This document shows positions 24,263 to 36,930 of a stretch of DNA of 64,000 bases, piece by piece; positions within the stretch are counted from its first letter, which is position 1, and each line of letters opens with the position of its first letter. Location: contig NC_052619.1 in the NCBI RefSeq assembly GCF_016545825.1, positions 10,555,501 to 10,619,500 on the forward strand, read 5' to 3'. Both the position numbers and the translations under genes were made by a program. This stretch comes from Eucalyptus grandis (lineage: Eukaryota; Streptophyta; Magnoliopsida; Myrtales; Myrtaceae). Under the pieces are notes generated by a model, which made no database searches, was not told where the DNA came from, and worked only from the letters and a program-made list of their open reading frames with translations.

Positions 24263-25823
24263 GATCGAGCATCAAATTCTCCGCTCTAACTTGAATCTAT
24301 TGAACGAAGAAAGGCATGAAAGAAGAGCATATTGACAAGTGATTGGGAGGCCCTACTTGATTACAATCATGTTGTAAAATGAACTCAAAGTTTGAGCTTA
24401 ATAGGCTGTAATATCCATCCAACCATATGCACGTGAGCTTGTATCATGTATATTAAAGGATTTATTTCTATTTTTAATTAAATAATATATTCAAAAACGA
24501 TAAAAGTTGGATTAGCCTTGCCGGCCTACTGAGCTGAGTATCGACGAGTTTAAGCTCAACTCCACAAGATATCTGAGTAGGCGAGGCTCGAACTTGAATC
24601 AAAATCAGATGATTCAAACCCGAGTAAACATCAATTTGGGTGCAATCTTTTGGCAAGTGCGAGGTGGGCTTTAGTCTTTCCCTTATTATGCTCTAATTGG
24701 ATCGGTCCAGTTTGATTCTCGTGGACAAGCATACAACAAAGCTTAATTCATGACAAAAGTAAGAATCAACAACAACCGGCTCCTCTCTCGGAGAAATCAG
24801 CTAGATCAAAAGGAGCTACACATAAAAACTTTTATTAATATTATTATTATTATTGTAATTTGATATCAAATCAAGAACCATATGTCAAACCTTGATCGAG
24901 GTCGAGGAGGTCCAATCGCTTTCTTGGCCCTTGAAAACCGCCTGCTTATGTGAGCGAGGCTCGAGAACTACAAAGGGTCGCCGTCATTGCATTTGCTCAC
25001 AAGAAAGTAAACCAGTATCTATAATTAATATACTAGAGAGCCAAAAATGGGCATTCGATGCAAACGAGTCGAGGAAATTTGTCATGTGGGCTAGGGCTAG
25101 GGAAGAGCACTTCGATTTATTATTAAAGATTTTGAATTTACAAGAATTGGTTTTCCTTGCCTCGTAAGTCGAGCAAAGTTTACTAGCAAGACACAAAGTT
25201 AAGTTAGGTAATTGACCTTAGTATATAAATTAGAAATGGTTAAAAAAAAAAAACCGTACTTCATTTAGTGGGCACCTATCTTATCCTATGCAAATGTGCT
25301 ACGTGACAATGTGCTCTAATTAAATGGTCCGGATAGCGACCCCTCACCAATGGCATCGGGCTTGGTGACCTGGGATTCTGCACTTTATCCACAGTGTGGG
25401 AGCATATTTAGAGTCACTAATTGGATAAATCCCAAATTGCAAATTGGGATCATGTGATTTGTCTCCCTGCTCTCTTTCTTCCTTTCCAATCAACCAAAAG
25501 CAAAGAAAAAAGAAAAACGTTTTTTTTTTTTTTTTTTGGGGGATTCGGTATCGTCGAGGATGCCTTCAAATTCAACCACGAGTAAGAGACCCTTCCCGAG
25601 CACGTGGCGAGTGCTGCGAAACTTGAAGATTCCCAATCGAAAATACAAGGTGGGAAGTTAGGTTTGCATTGTCAAAACTCCAGCATGCTCCGTGCCACCT
25701 AAATCAGGGTCAAGCTGGCATCGATGGACTTTTTCTCCCTTTCTAGAATTATATAATTGATGGGTTGTACTAGATAAGGCCTTGGAATGTTTAATTTGGT
25801 AGTACACATGCCAAGATCTCTCT

Positions 25824-26282
25824 TATTTTTTATGGGAAAATTATCAAAATGGTTATAACTTTATTGCAATTTTAAGAGTTAAGTATTAATTTTTTTGACA
25901 ATTCAATTCTAAATTTTTTATATTTGTTCTAATTCAATTTATCAAGCCAATTTTGACATGCTAATTTTTTAATTTATTTATTTTACTCCATTTTTTCCTT
26001 CCTTCTTCCCTTGGCTAGCGATAGTGAGCCTCACTCAGCGAGGTTTACCACACCAACCCAAGCCTTTGGCCAGACCAGCAAAGCAAAAAAAAAGAAAAGA
26101 AATGAAAAAAAAAACTAAAAATTGTCGTGTCTACTTTGTCCGATTAAAATTTATCGGACAAACCGAATTGATACATTTGCAAAAATTTAAGATTGAATTG
26201 GCAAAAAAATAAATTAATTACGGCCGAATTTGTAAAATTGTAATAGGTTTATACTTGTTTTGGTAATTTTTCGTATTTTTTA
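25824..26282. mobile_element. MITE with long terminal inverted repeats and 9-bp target-site duplication
   Basis: The left end (from 25833, GGGAAAATTATCAAAA) and the reverse complement of the right end (to 26273, GAAAAATTACCAAAAC) match and stay similar for about 100 bp inward (CCAATTCAAT/GACAATTCAAT, CTAAATTTTT). The 9-mer TATTTTTTA flanks both sides at 25824-25832 and 26274-26282. The interior is non-coding. A 9-bp duplication suggests a Mutator-type element, but the AT-rich duplication could partly be chance. Confidence 0.6.
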
Positions 26283-28500
26283 ATTTTATTTTATAATATG
26301 GTCATGGGCCGAACAATGAACGACAAAATGGCATCGTCGCTAGTGCTGGTCGGGAGAACGAAACGAGTCGTCACGCTAAAGAGCAAAGAAGGTCAAGATC
26401 TGTAGCAACAGCACAGAGGTGGGGGCGAAGGAGAATGATAATTGCCATAACAGCAAAAGTTCATGGCCAGCATCTTCGACTTCAATGGCTATCGCATAGG
26501 TTAGGTCGGTGCAATGAAAGCAACCTAACTTAGCACTTAGCAATGCTTTTTTTTACCGCGAGGAAGTCTTGTCCTTTTTCCCCTTTCTTTCCTTTTTTCT
26601 GGTTCGTTCTTCAAATTCCCGAAATATCCGATTAGATTCGCGGATTGGGCAAGAACGAGCTAAAGCTTGAATGGGGCGACCGAATGACGAGATTGTTTAG
26701 ATCCGATGGAGTGGATGATCAAAGACCATGTTACGCGTGTGCTTGGTCCGCGCACATTTTCATCGGTTGAGCCCCAAGCTAACCCTATCCATTCTAGGAT
26801 TGTAGTTATAATAAATGGTAAAGACAATGATACCTAATACTTTTAAATGTACGTGCACATGGGCAATTCAATTTGCATGGACCATATTAGATTTTTCTGG
26901 CATGTACGTTTCAATGTGGATAACAATTTTGGGAAATATGCGTAAATTAAACTATCTAAGTATTAACTTCCTCGAGATTATTTAATAATTCTTTCACTTG
27001 TCGACGATCGATCGATGTGTGTACTTAGAAACAATAACGTAATCGAAATTTTCCACGTGTCATTTGTTTAACGGTGGATGGGTAGAGATTTTGTCATACT
27101 GGCAATTGATAACTCTATAAAAACAGAGTTATTTTACTTATTTTAAGCAACAAATAATGCAATATCTATGAAAAAATGATTAAATTTCCTTCTTATTATT
27201 TGAATTTTCTTTGTTTATACAGAATAACGAGATACAAAGAAGATAAAAAAAAAAAAAAGAATGGCAAAAATTAAGAATTCAAATAAAAAAGCAGTTGAAG
27301 ATAGATGTTAAATCAATGAATCCTTGATTTTATTTTGCTAATGTTATCTACAAGTATTGAGAGATAGATATCAAATCAAAAATCCTCTGATTTGTTATAT
27401 CTAGAAATACACGATAGTAAACAAAATAGGTTTTGATATAATTCTTGTATCCACGACAATCTGAAATTTATATCTAGTGGTTATGATGAAATCAAATACC
27501 TTAACATAATTATCCGATTGATTAGTGCATTTAGTCTCCAAATTTTATATTTAATTTATTATCAATTATATTTTGATCTGTTATATAAATTTTAAAAATA
27601 ATATATTTTAGCATTTAATTAGTTTATTGATCATCAATTTTCGTGGGACGATACTCTTTCTTATCATTACACTAAAAGATTACGTAGGTTATGCTCACAT
27701 TTGTTGAGCCATCATCTTTAATCACGACAACATCAAAACAAAGAAAAAACAAAAACCGCAACAGAAAATTGAAATGACGTGAACCCAAAAATCACCATCA
27801 ACTCATAATTACACTACGACAACTTTTAATTCGAGTGGGAAGTACTTATCCTGTGGTGGATTCCGTATCGAACGACTCGGTAAAGAACGGGAATTAACCC
27901 GTTTCACGTCAGCACACACGCTCACGGAGATGAGATTTAAAAATACGGAGATGATCGCATCCAGTTACGACGATCAATATCCGCGCACCCAAATCAAAAG
28001 GCCCCTAGGATAGGATAGGAGCGACCGAGGAGAAAAAAAAAAAGGGGCAGCACACCGTTGCCACTCGCGAAAATCATTGTGCCCGTGGAATTCATGTATG
28101 CTGCGCAATTATTCAAAGAAAGAAACGGATTTTTGCTTTCCTCCCACTCCTCCCTTTATTTTTAACTATTTCGGAGCACTGGAACTTGGAACATGACACG
28201 ACCCCTCTATCTCTTTCGGAGGAGAGCCCCGAAGTGTACCATCGCTGTCTGTCGCCTTCTGAATCCCATCTCTGAGCCGCTGCTGCAGGCATGAGCTTTC
28301 GCGCAAAAGTGGGGTGGGTTCATTAACGCCGCCTGGCGGAACCCTCCGTCGCTCGCTGCCGCGAACGCCTCGCTCGGGTGCGCGCGGATCAGCGGGGCCA
28401 GGAAGGGAGCGTGAACGAGGGGGGGGGGCGTGTTTTGCGTGCTGCGCGCCCGGGGGTGTGACGGGCGAGGGAGGGCCCGAAAGGGCGTGGGGTCGGGGCT

Positions 28501-29877
28501 TGACGGGAGATAGCGACCGCGACCCATGACCCACGACCGTCTAGGGACGAACCCGTCATTTTCAATCCCGGCTCTGCCTCTCTCTCTCTCTCTTTCTCTT
28601 TACAAGGCGAGAAGCAGTAAGTGGGGCTCTCCCTGCTCTGGCCTTGGTCGGGGTTGTTTAATACGGAGCAGCTTTTCTGTTCTCCTCTCTCTTTCTCTTT
28701 CTCTCTCTCTCTCTTCCTCGCCCGTCGTCTTTTTGGTGGTTTCCTCCTCTCGTACGGGGCGGCATCTCGCACTTCGAAGCTCAAAAGGGCCTGTTCTTTT
28801 ACCTCCTCCCCTCCGGGCTTTTAACCTCCTTCGCTTTCGTCGCTGGACGCCCATTGTGGTTTCTTCTCGCAGTCTCTGGTACAGTCGTCTCGGTTTTTCA
28901 CCTCCCCTTTGACGGTTTTTCTTTCTTTCTTTCTTTCTTTTTTTTGCCTTTGTGGTTTGCCGTTTCTCGTGCTGCTCGTCTCTTTCTCTGTTTTTTTTTT
29001 TGTTTGACTTCGGCGTTTCGCCTGTCGTCGCTTCGTGTTCATCGCGGTCGGAGTCGTGGTGGGTGCAGTGTATCCGGGAGAAATCGATGGCTGTGATCGT
29101 CAATGGCGTTGAGTTTTTCAATTTTCTTCGTAAAGTTCGTTTCTTTTCTGGGTATTTGGTCGAGGCGGCTCTAGAATCCGCTGAATTTTACTCCATGTCC
29201 GGCTTCGCTCTTTTATTTTTTTTTGCCTGCTCTTCACGTGATGAGCGTGGCCAAATTTTTTCTGGGTCTTCGTGTTTGTGACAAGTGGAGATTAGGACTT
29301 TTAAGTTTTTTGTTTCTCTCTTCGTGAATCGTCGTATGTTCTTCGCTTTGCGGCGATGTGGGTGTCGGGATTGACTGGAAACTCTCTTTTTGCCACTGTA
29401 CATGTTTGGACTTGTATTACGATTGTTGTGTCTTGTGACGTCGTGGGTTCCTTGGGACGAGCCTTGAGTCCAGTATTATTCTCGAATCTGGGCTGTGTTT
29501 GCTTTCCCTGTTCTTGTTAGCCCGGTAAAGTTAATTTCTTTTTGGGAAATTTTTAGGTTTGAAGGGCCATTCACTCTCCGGGTGCTCGTTTCTCTATCGA
29601 TTTGATAATCTTATCAGTGGTCTTTTCGTTCTAGATTTTACGTTCTTGCTTTCCATTACCTTCGCTGGATCTGAACTTGAAGTGCATTGAAGCCATGTTG
29701 GCCACCGCTTAGTTGTCCCTTCCTACCCCTCAATTTATGTTTGATTGTTCAACTATCTCCCTGATAATGATCTGCATAGTGTTGGATTCAATGGCACGTG
29801 TTTTTATCCTCCCTCGGCCTTAGAATTACCTGAATGGTGTACTAGTGTCATGTGGTTTTCCCTTTTCAGCTGTCGTC
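28501..29877 (+). promoter_or_regulatory. AGO1 promoter, 5' UTR and leader intron
   Basis: GC-rich, then pyrimidine-rich DNA with CT tracts at about 28575-28594 and 28683-28716, typical of a 5' leader. A T/C-rich stretch ends in a CAG acceptor at 29867-29869, eight bases before the ATG at 29878, so a leader intron splices just upstream of the coding start. I could not choose its donor with confidence. The long GC-rich open frames here on both strands overlap one another and match nothing. Confidence 0.6.
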
Positions 29878-32800
29878 ATGGTAAGAAAGAGGAGAACTCC
29901 AGCTCCTGGTGCCGGGGAGGGCTCTGAACCTCGAGAGCCGCGCGAGCCGGGTGAAGGTAGCCACCATGGTTCCCAACCCAGCACTGGTGGTGCCACTGCA
30001 TCCCAACAAAGCAGTGGTGGTGCCACTGCTTCCCAGCAGCAGAGAGGGGGGTACCAGGGTCAGGGTGGAAGAAACCGTGGCCCACAGGGTGGTCGAGGAA
30101 ATTTTGCCAGAGGAGGATATAGTGGTGGTCATGGAATGGGTGGTGGCCAAAGAGGAGGGCTTTCTCCTAGTGGATACTCCAGACAACCAATTCCCGAACT
30201 GCACCAAGCAACCCAGATTACACAGGGCAGGATCTATCCTCCAACCATGCCATCCAAAGCTGGTTCATCGTCGCAGCCACCTGAACCATCTGAAACTGCT
30301 CAAATCTTGGAGCAACTTAGCATCCAGGAAGAGGGTTCCACTAGCCAAGCAATCCAGACTGCTGTACCGGCAAGTAGCAAATCAATCAGGTTCCCTCGTC
30401 GCCCCGGCAAAGGTACCATCGGAGAGAAGTGCATCATCAAGGCAAACCACTTCTTTGCTCAACTGGCCGACAGAGATTTTCACCATTATGATGTGAGCTT
30501 TCTTGTCTAAGATACTCGCACAAGTTGGTTGTTTGACATACACACATTTCATGCACCAGAGTGAAATAGTGCCACTTCTTCGAGTCTCGTTGACTCTTTT
30601 GTATATAGGGGAACGATTACGTACCTATGGGCGATACCTGAATCTGCTTAGCCGAGCCTCATGCATGCGGTACCCTGCTTTGTCTTTAAGCACTGTACTA
30701 ACTTGCTTGTTTTTAATGCATAAAAGGTCACCATAATACCAGAGGTCACATCAAGGATACTCAATCGCCAAATAATGAAGAAGCTGGAGAATCTATACAA
30801 TAAGTCGCATCTTGGGGGGCGGCTTCCTGTTTATGATGGTCGGAAAAGTCTCTATACTGCTGGACCACTGCCCTTTACATCAAAGGAGTTTAACATCACA
30901 CTCAGCGATGAAGATGAAGAAGACAGATCAGGTGGCCGAAGGTTTGTGTCATGATATGGTTTTATTCATTCATTTTTTTATGTACTTGATGGGGTTATTG
31001 ATTTCCTCTATTGTCTGCCTTCATATAGGGGAGAGAGGGAGTACAAGGTCATAATTAAGTTGGCTGCACGGGCTGATCTTCACCATTTGGAACTGTTTTT
31101 GCAAGGGAGGCGAACTGATGCGCCTCAAGAAGTCCTGCAAGTTCTTGACATTGTTCTCCGTGAATCACCTTCTACTAGGTACCTTTTGTTTGTCTCACGG
31201 GATGCAATCTCTTCACTCATGTCAATAACAAATCATGGCGTATGGAATGAGCTATTTATTTATTGCCTTTTGTGATCTAGTGCTGGGTACTGTGCCGTTG
31301 GTCGATCATTTTTTTCCCCTAAGTTAGGGGAAAGGCATTCGTTGGGTGAGGGGCTCGAATGTTGGCGTGGTTTCTATCAGAGCATTCGTCCCACCCAGAA
31401 TGGGCTATCTTTAAATATAGGTAACACATTCTTTATGAAAAGAACACTTCCATGAATTTGGACTACTTTCCATGGCATGTTTTTAGCATTTTGAATCACT
31501 TACAACTGTTGAATTAGAACTTTGTCACCTCCTTATGATCTATTTTTGCACGCTAGATATGTCCACCACTGCCTTTATAGAGCCATTGCCGGTTGTTGAG
31601 TTTGTCACTAAGCTGCTGAACCGTGATGCAACATCTAGACCATTATCCGATTCTGATCGTGTGAAGGTGAGAAGCCGTTCATTCTTTTGATTGTCTTTTC
31701 CCTTTGGCGTTTTCATACTCTTAGTTTTGTTTGTACTTTTGTCAATCTGGTTGTGTCATGGATGATATCCCTGACTCAATTTTTAATTTTGTCTTTCTTG
31801 GAACTCCTGAGCTGTCACTTTTTTCATGATGGGAGTGATTTATTGATTATCGATGCTTTCTTTCATTTTTTTTAGCGACAGATTATCTGCACTTTCTGAA
31901 TCCAGTAATATTTACTTTTCCCCTTCTGAACAGATCAAAAAAGCTCTAAGAGGAGTCAAAATTGAAGTTACACATCGTGGCAACATGCGTAGAAAATATC
32001 GGATCTCCAATTTAACATCGCAGACAACACGAGAGCTAACGTGAGGACTTTCCTTGAGCAGTTATTTATTAATCCAAGCTCTCCTCTTGTGGAAGTTTGC
32101 TGTCTATTCATTTCTGTTAGTATGCTCTACCGTGTGCAGAATTGTTTCTTACATTTCTTTTCCAGTTTTCCTGTAGATGAAGGAGGTACGATGAAATCTG
32201 TCATTCGGTACTTCTCCGAAACCTACGGTTTTAATATACAACTTACTCAATGGCCTTGTTTGCAAGTTGGAAACCCAACAAAACCCAATTATCTGCCTAT
32301 GGAGGTCCTTCTCTTGCAAATTTGTTGAGCTCTCTTCTTACTTAGTTATTACATTTCAGAAGTTCTGACTTCTGATTCTGTTATTACTATATTCAGGTGT
32401 GCAAAATTGTAGAGGGTCAAAGGTACTCCAAGAGGTTAAATGAACGACAAATCACCGCATTGCTTAAAGTCACTTGCCAACGCCCCAAGGAAAGAGAAAA
32501 TAATATTGTAAAGGTATGCTGACATGATGTGGTTGCTCATTCATGTGCTTCCATCTAGAAAGGATATGTTTAACTTTCCTATTGTGCACAGCTGGGAGGA
32601 AAAAGGTTTACAATCAGCATCACTCCATGTGTTTCCTTCTCGAAGATATGTGCATAAGCCTATCGTCTGTTGAATTTAGAGATTAGTCATCCCAGATATA
32701 CTTTTCCCCATGTATCTTTGTTGTATGACGCATTGCTTGGTAGTCACAATCGATGGGATTATTCATGCAAGCACATCCATGGGAACTGAGAATGTCTCAG

Positions 32801-35800
32801 TCCTTCCTCTCTTCTTTGAGCACACGTGGGATTCTTTTATCCTTAGTTTTCTTCTTGATGGATAAAGAGTTCTAACTCTAGGGCATTAAGGGGATGCAAA
32901 CCCATATAGCGAAAGAGCACAAGAGCTGAAGGCATATACAAAACGGCTCTTAAAACCAAAAGGAAGCTCATTCACAGGATGATGATTCTTTTTCTTCAGT
33001 GTCTTAAGAATCATAAGCTTTTCACACAGCTTCTCTTTACACAAGCGGCCATTTGTTACTCCTCACACTTTGGAAATGCCGCATCATGTTTTCAAATGAT
33101 AGTGTTTGTTTTTTTGGTTGGGGGCTGTACAGGGATTTAGGAAACTTATTTTCTAATTTAACCTGTAATTTCCCCCATCTTCATCACAATCATCAAATAA
33201 AAGGCAGATATATGCACTTCATTATAACGCAACTAAAATTTGTTAAGTAGGTTTTCAGTTTACCTTTATTGAGCAAAACTTTGGTGACATTTCTTGATGT
33301 TTGAGCTTGCTGCAAAGTTACCAGATCATATGCATGTGAATAAGACAAGACAAAGCTCACTCAGGATTGCTTTTTCTGATAAGATGGTCTGATATTTCTT
33401 TTCTTAACATTTTTTAGACTGTCGATTGCAATAGATACAATGAAGATAGATATGCAGAAGAATTTGGTATAAAGATAAGTAGGAGCCTTGCGCGAGTGGA
33501 AGCTCGAGTTCTTCCTGCACCTCGGGTTAGGATTTCTTTCTTTTTGCCCATGAGTTTTGTCAAATAGTATGGAGTCCTTCTTGATTTCTGCAAGCTAATT
33601 GTTGCAGCTCAAATATCATGATTCCGGCAGGATCAAGGATTGTCGTCCGGAAGTTGGATGTTGGAATATGATGCACAAGGTTAGGTTATCCTTTTTATTT
33701 TAGATCGCCCATTAACTCAAGTTCATGAACTGTAACTCAAATCTTATTGAGCTCACGCTCCTGAATGGGCCAGGCCGGAGCTTGAAAATTGAAGCATGGA
33801 GTGTGCCTTGTTGTGGTGGCTGCGGCTTTACTTGTAGCCATTTGCTTTATTCAAACTCTTTGCATTTGGGGTCCGCCTCTTATTTCATAAATTGGTGGCT
33901 TATTTTTTTACCTTTTGTTATGCAAAAATGATCTCTAAACTATAAGCAATAATTCAGAACAACTTTTGGCTTTTACCTTCTTACTTTGTGCCAAAATCTC
34001 TAATTTGGAAGAGGAGGAAGAAGAAAGGAGAAGGGGGGAGGGGGCAGGCAATATGAGTAGACCAGTGAACTGTATAAACATGACTCATTTCTATTTGCCT
34101 TATACTTGATTGTAAAGGATGGGGACTGATTGGGAGGGAATGATGCAGTGATTCTTCTTATGCTATCTGGGGCTCATAAGTAAGAGAGGTACATCACATA
34201 AATATATTGTGGAGTAAGGTTTCCTTGAATATTTGTGCTATGTTGATTGTTGACAGCTTGGGTATGATTGAGGTTAAAATTTTGGGCTAAAGAAATGATT
34301 TCTAGTCGTCCTTAGCAATTGTCAGTTGCTGAGGGCTTTTCCTTACCTTTCGTCTGTTCCATCACAGCGTATGGTTAATGGTGGGTGTGTCAACCACTGG
34401 CTGTGCATCAGCTTCTCACGAGCTATCCAAGACGCTGTTGCTCGTGATTTTTGCTCTGAGCTCGTGGAGATGTGCAGGACATCGGGAATGGTAGAATTGG
34501 GAAATTTTGTGATCATACCCAAGTTTATTATCTTTGCAGGAATGAGGGCACTTTACTAACTTTGGAATTTGGACACAGGTATTTAATCCAGAGCCGGTCT
34601 TACCACCTACAAGCGGCCGTCCTGACTACTCGGAGAAGGTTTTGAGATCTAGATACAATGAGGCGATGACTAAACTCAGGCCAACAGGCAAATCTGTTGA
34701 CCTTCTTATCGTAATTCTGCCTGACAACAATGGTCCTCTATATGGTACGCATTAAGCTCTAACGAATGGGATGCCATAGGTTGTTAATTGCTTGTTTGAT
34801 ACTTACCTTGATTTTACCTCTCTGCAGGTGACATTAAGCGGATCTGTGAGACAGATCTTGGACTTGTTTCCCAGTGTTGTTTGACAAGTCAGGTTTTTAA
34901 GAAGACTAAACAATATTTGGCCAATGTTGCGCTAAAGATTAATGTGAAGGTTGGCGGACGGAATACAGTGCTAGTTGATGCTATATATAGGAGCTTGCCT
35001 GTGGTCAGCGACCAACCTACTATAGTTTTTGGTGCTGATGTTACTCATCCTCCTCCTGGAGAGGATTCAAGCCCTTCGATAGCTGCTGTATGTTTCTTTG
35101 TCGTATCTCCTGGCTTTTTTTTTTCTTTATGCTTTGATTATCTGATTATGATACCATAATTACATTATAAGATGACTTTTTTCCTAACATTATATTTAGG
35201 TCGTGGCTTCTCAAGATTGGCCTGAAATTACCAAGTATGCTGGCCTAGTTTGTGCTCAAGCTCATCGTGAGGAACTTATTCAAGACTTGTACAAACCCCG
35301 GGAGGATCCTGTGAGAGGGACTGTAGACAGTGGAATGATCAAGTATGAATAATCTCTCTCTCATCCCCCCCTCCCCCAACCAAAAATAAAAATGAAGGAA
35401 GAACAGAACTAAACTCCATAGGAAAGTTTGGGAAGGTGAAGATGGAAGAAGGGTAGTTGATTTGGCTTGAAATAATTACTATTGGTCTTTCCCTATATCT
35501 TCTAATAAAATTGTATAAGAGGATTGACCCACATTCCTAATGACTCAGGGAGCTACTTGTATCGTTTAGGAGAGAAACTGGACATAAACCTCAACGCATC
35601 ATATTCTACAGGTACCCTTTTCATTTTCAAAGTCAGCAAGTTTAGTTTCCAGGAAATATGTGCTGTATGTGCCTAATAGCGCCAATGTGAGTTGTAGGGA
35701 TGGTGTCAGTGAAGGACAATTCTATCAAGTTCTGTTACATGAACTTGATGCAATTCGTAAGGTTAGCCATTATCTCCCAGATAATCATGAATTCTTTGAT

Positions 35801-36930
35801 GGACTCCCTCATCTAGTTTTTCTTACCTCACCTGATCCAAACTCCTCTTCTTTGAGTGCATTTTGTCAGTTTCTTTGTTCAGATGCTCTCGCTCTTTCCT
35901 TTTCAGGCTTGTAACAACTTAGAGCCAAATTATCAGCCTCCTGTAACTTTTGTTGTGGTGCAAAAACGGCACCATACTAGGTTGTTTGCCAACAACCATG
36001 CAGATGAAAGAACAGTAGACAGGAGTGGAAATATATTGCCGGGTAGACCATCCATTTAAATTCATTTTTATAAAGTAATTTATTGTGTAATTTTGATTCT
36101 GAATTCTATGATGACCATTCCACTTGTGACAGGTACTGTTGTAGACTCGCAAATCTGCCATCCGACCGAGTTTGACTTTTACCTTTGCAGTCATGCTGGT
36201 ATAAAGGTAAACATTAATTGTTCTTTCTTCATCTCCATCCCATTCACAGAGATCAGAGGGGAAAAATTATTTAAAATTATTAAAATATCTGCAACCTTGC
36301 TTTTTAGTTATGTACTTGTCCAATATTCCAATGTAGGGTACAAGTCGTCCAGCTCATTATCATGTTCTATGGGATGAAAATGGGTTCAGTGCTGATGGAC
36401 TGCAGTCTCTTACAAATAAGCTCTGCTACACGTACGTCTTTTGCCATTGTTTGATGATGCGGCCTCTAAGCAAATTGCTCTATTGTCTCCATCATTAAAA
36501 GTCAGGCTTAAAAGGAAAAAAATTAGATGTGACTCCGACCAAAAAATAATGAGTAAAATTTGGCTTATGTGTGTGCATTCTGTTTTTGCAGGTATGCTAG
36601 GTGCACTCGTTCTGTATCCATCGGTTGGCTCTCTCTCTCTCTCTCTATCTCAAGAGTAAATCTGCTTTAATGTTCAAACTGACAATTGCTCCAATTTCCA
36701 CAGTTCCTCCTGCATACTATGCCCATCTCGCGGCATTCCGAGCCCGCTTCTACATGGATAGAGATACATCCGATAGTGGCTCAACCACAAGCGGCGTCAG
36801 TGGTGGACGTGGTGCCGCAGGTCCTGGGTTTGCGGGATCGAGGAGCACACGCGGACCAGCTGCAAGTACTACTGTGAAACCCCTTCCTGCAATCAAAGAA
36901 AATGTCAAGAGGGTCATGTTCTATTGTTGA
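29878..36930 (+). CDS. AGO1: ARGONAUTE 1, miRNA-guided RNA slicer
   Basis: Core RNA-silencing endonuclease that loads miRNAs and siRNAs and cleaves target RNA. I place 21 coding exons: 29878-30492, 30727-30941, 31029-31178, 31281-31420, 31557-31666, 31934-32040, 32166-32304, 32397-32513, 33418-33525, 33608-33679, 34368-34490, 34579-34744, 34828-35087, 35200-35342, 35549-35611, 35698-35761, 35907-36042, 36133-36206, 36337-36431, 36592-36623 and 36704-36930. They give 1051 residues against 1048 in Arabidopsis. Order: Gly/Gln-rich N-terminus beginning MVRKRRT, N domain, PAZ, MID, PIWI, end RVMFYC. The catalytic tetrad is intact: D758 (FGADVTHP), E799 (AHREELIQD), D844 (FYRDGVSEG) and H984 ([12 protein letters not shown]). 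Differences from the AGO1 consensus: VTHPPPG in place of VTHPHPG, and two extra residues (SAGYC for RYC) at the exon 3/4 join. Exon 1 holds a miR168 site. Confidence 0.96.
30191..30211 (+). promoter_or_regulatory. miR168 target site in the AGO1 coding sequence
   Basis: The 21-mer TTCCCGAACTGCACCAAGCAA is complementary to plant miR168 at 19 of 21 positions by my count, with differences at site positions 8 and 20 from the 5' end. It encodes IPELHQA, in the same N-terminal place as the known site in Arabidopsis AGO1. miR168-guided cleavage of AGO1 mRNA by AGO1 itself is an established feedback loop. The site's presence implies this copy is under that control. Confidence 0.93.

Larger units (their letters stand above)
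21401..28500. other. Gene-free, AT-rich repeat region
   Basis: About 7 kb between the divergent NAC and AGO1 genes with no recognisable protein. It contains two fold-back MITE-like elements (about 22565-22871 and 25833-26273), an imperfect tandem duplication (23971-24262), A/T homopolymers near 24838-24855, 25240-25250 and 25521-25537, and GATCGATCGATG at 27006-27017. Base composition rises sharply in GC from about 28200 on, marking the approach to the AGO1 promoter. Confidence 0.55.

Noticed and set aside
28166..29121. Several GC-rich open frames on both strands upstream of AGO1
   Set aside because: They come from GC- and CT-rich promoter/leader DNA; their proteins are low-complexity and mutually overlapping.
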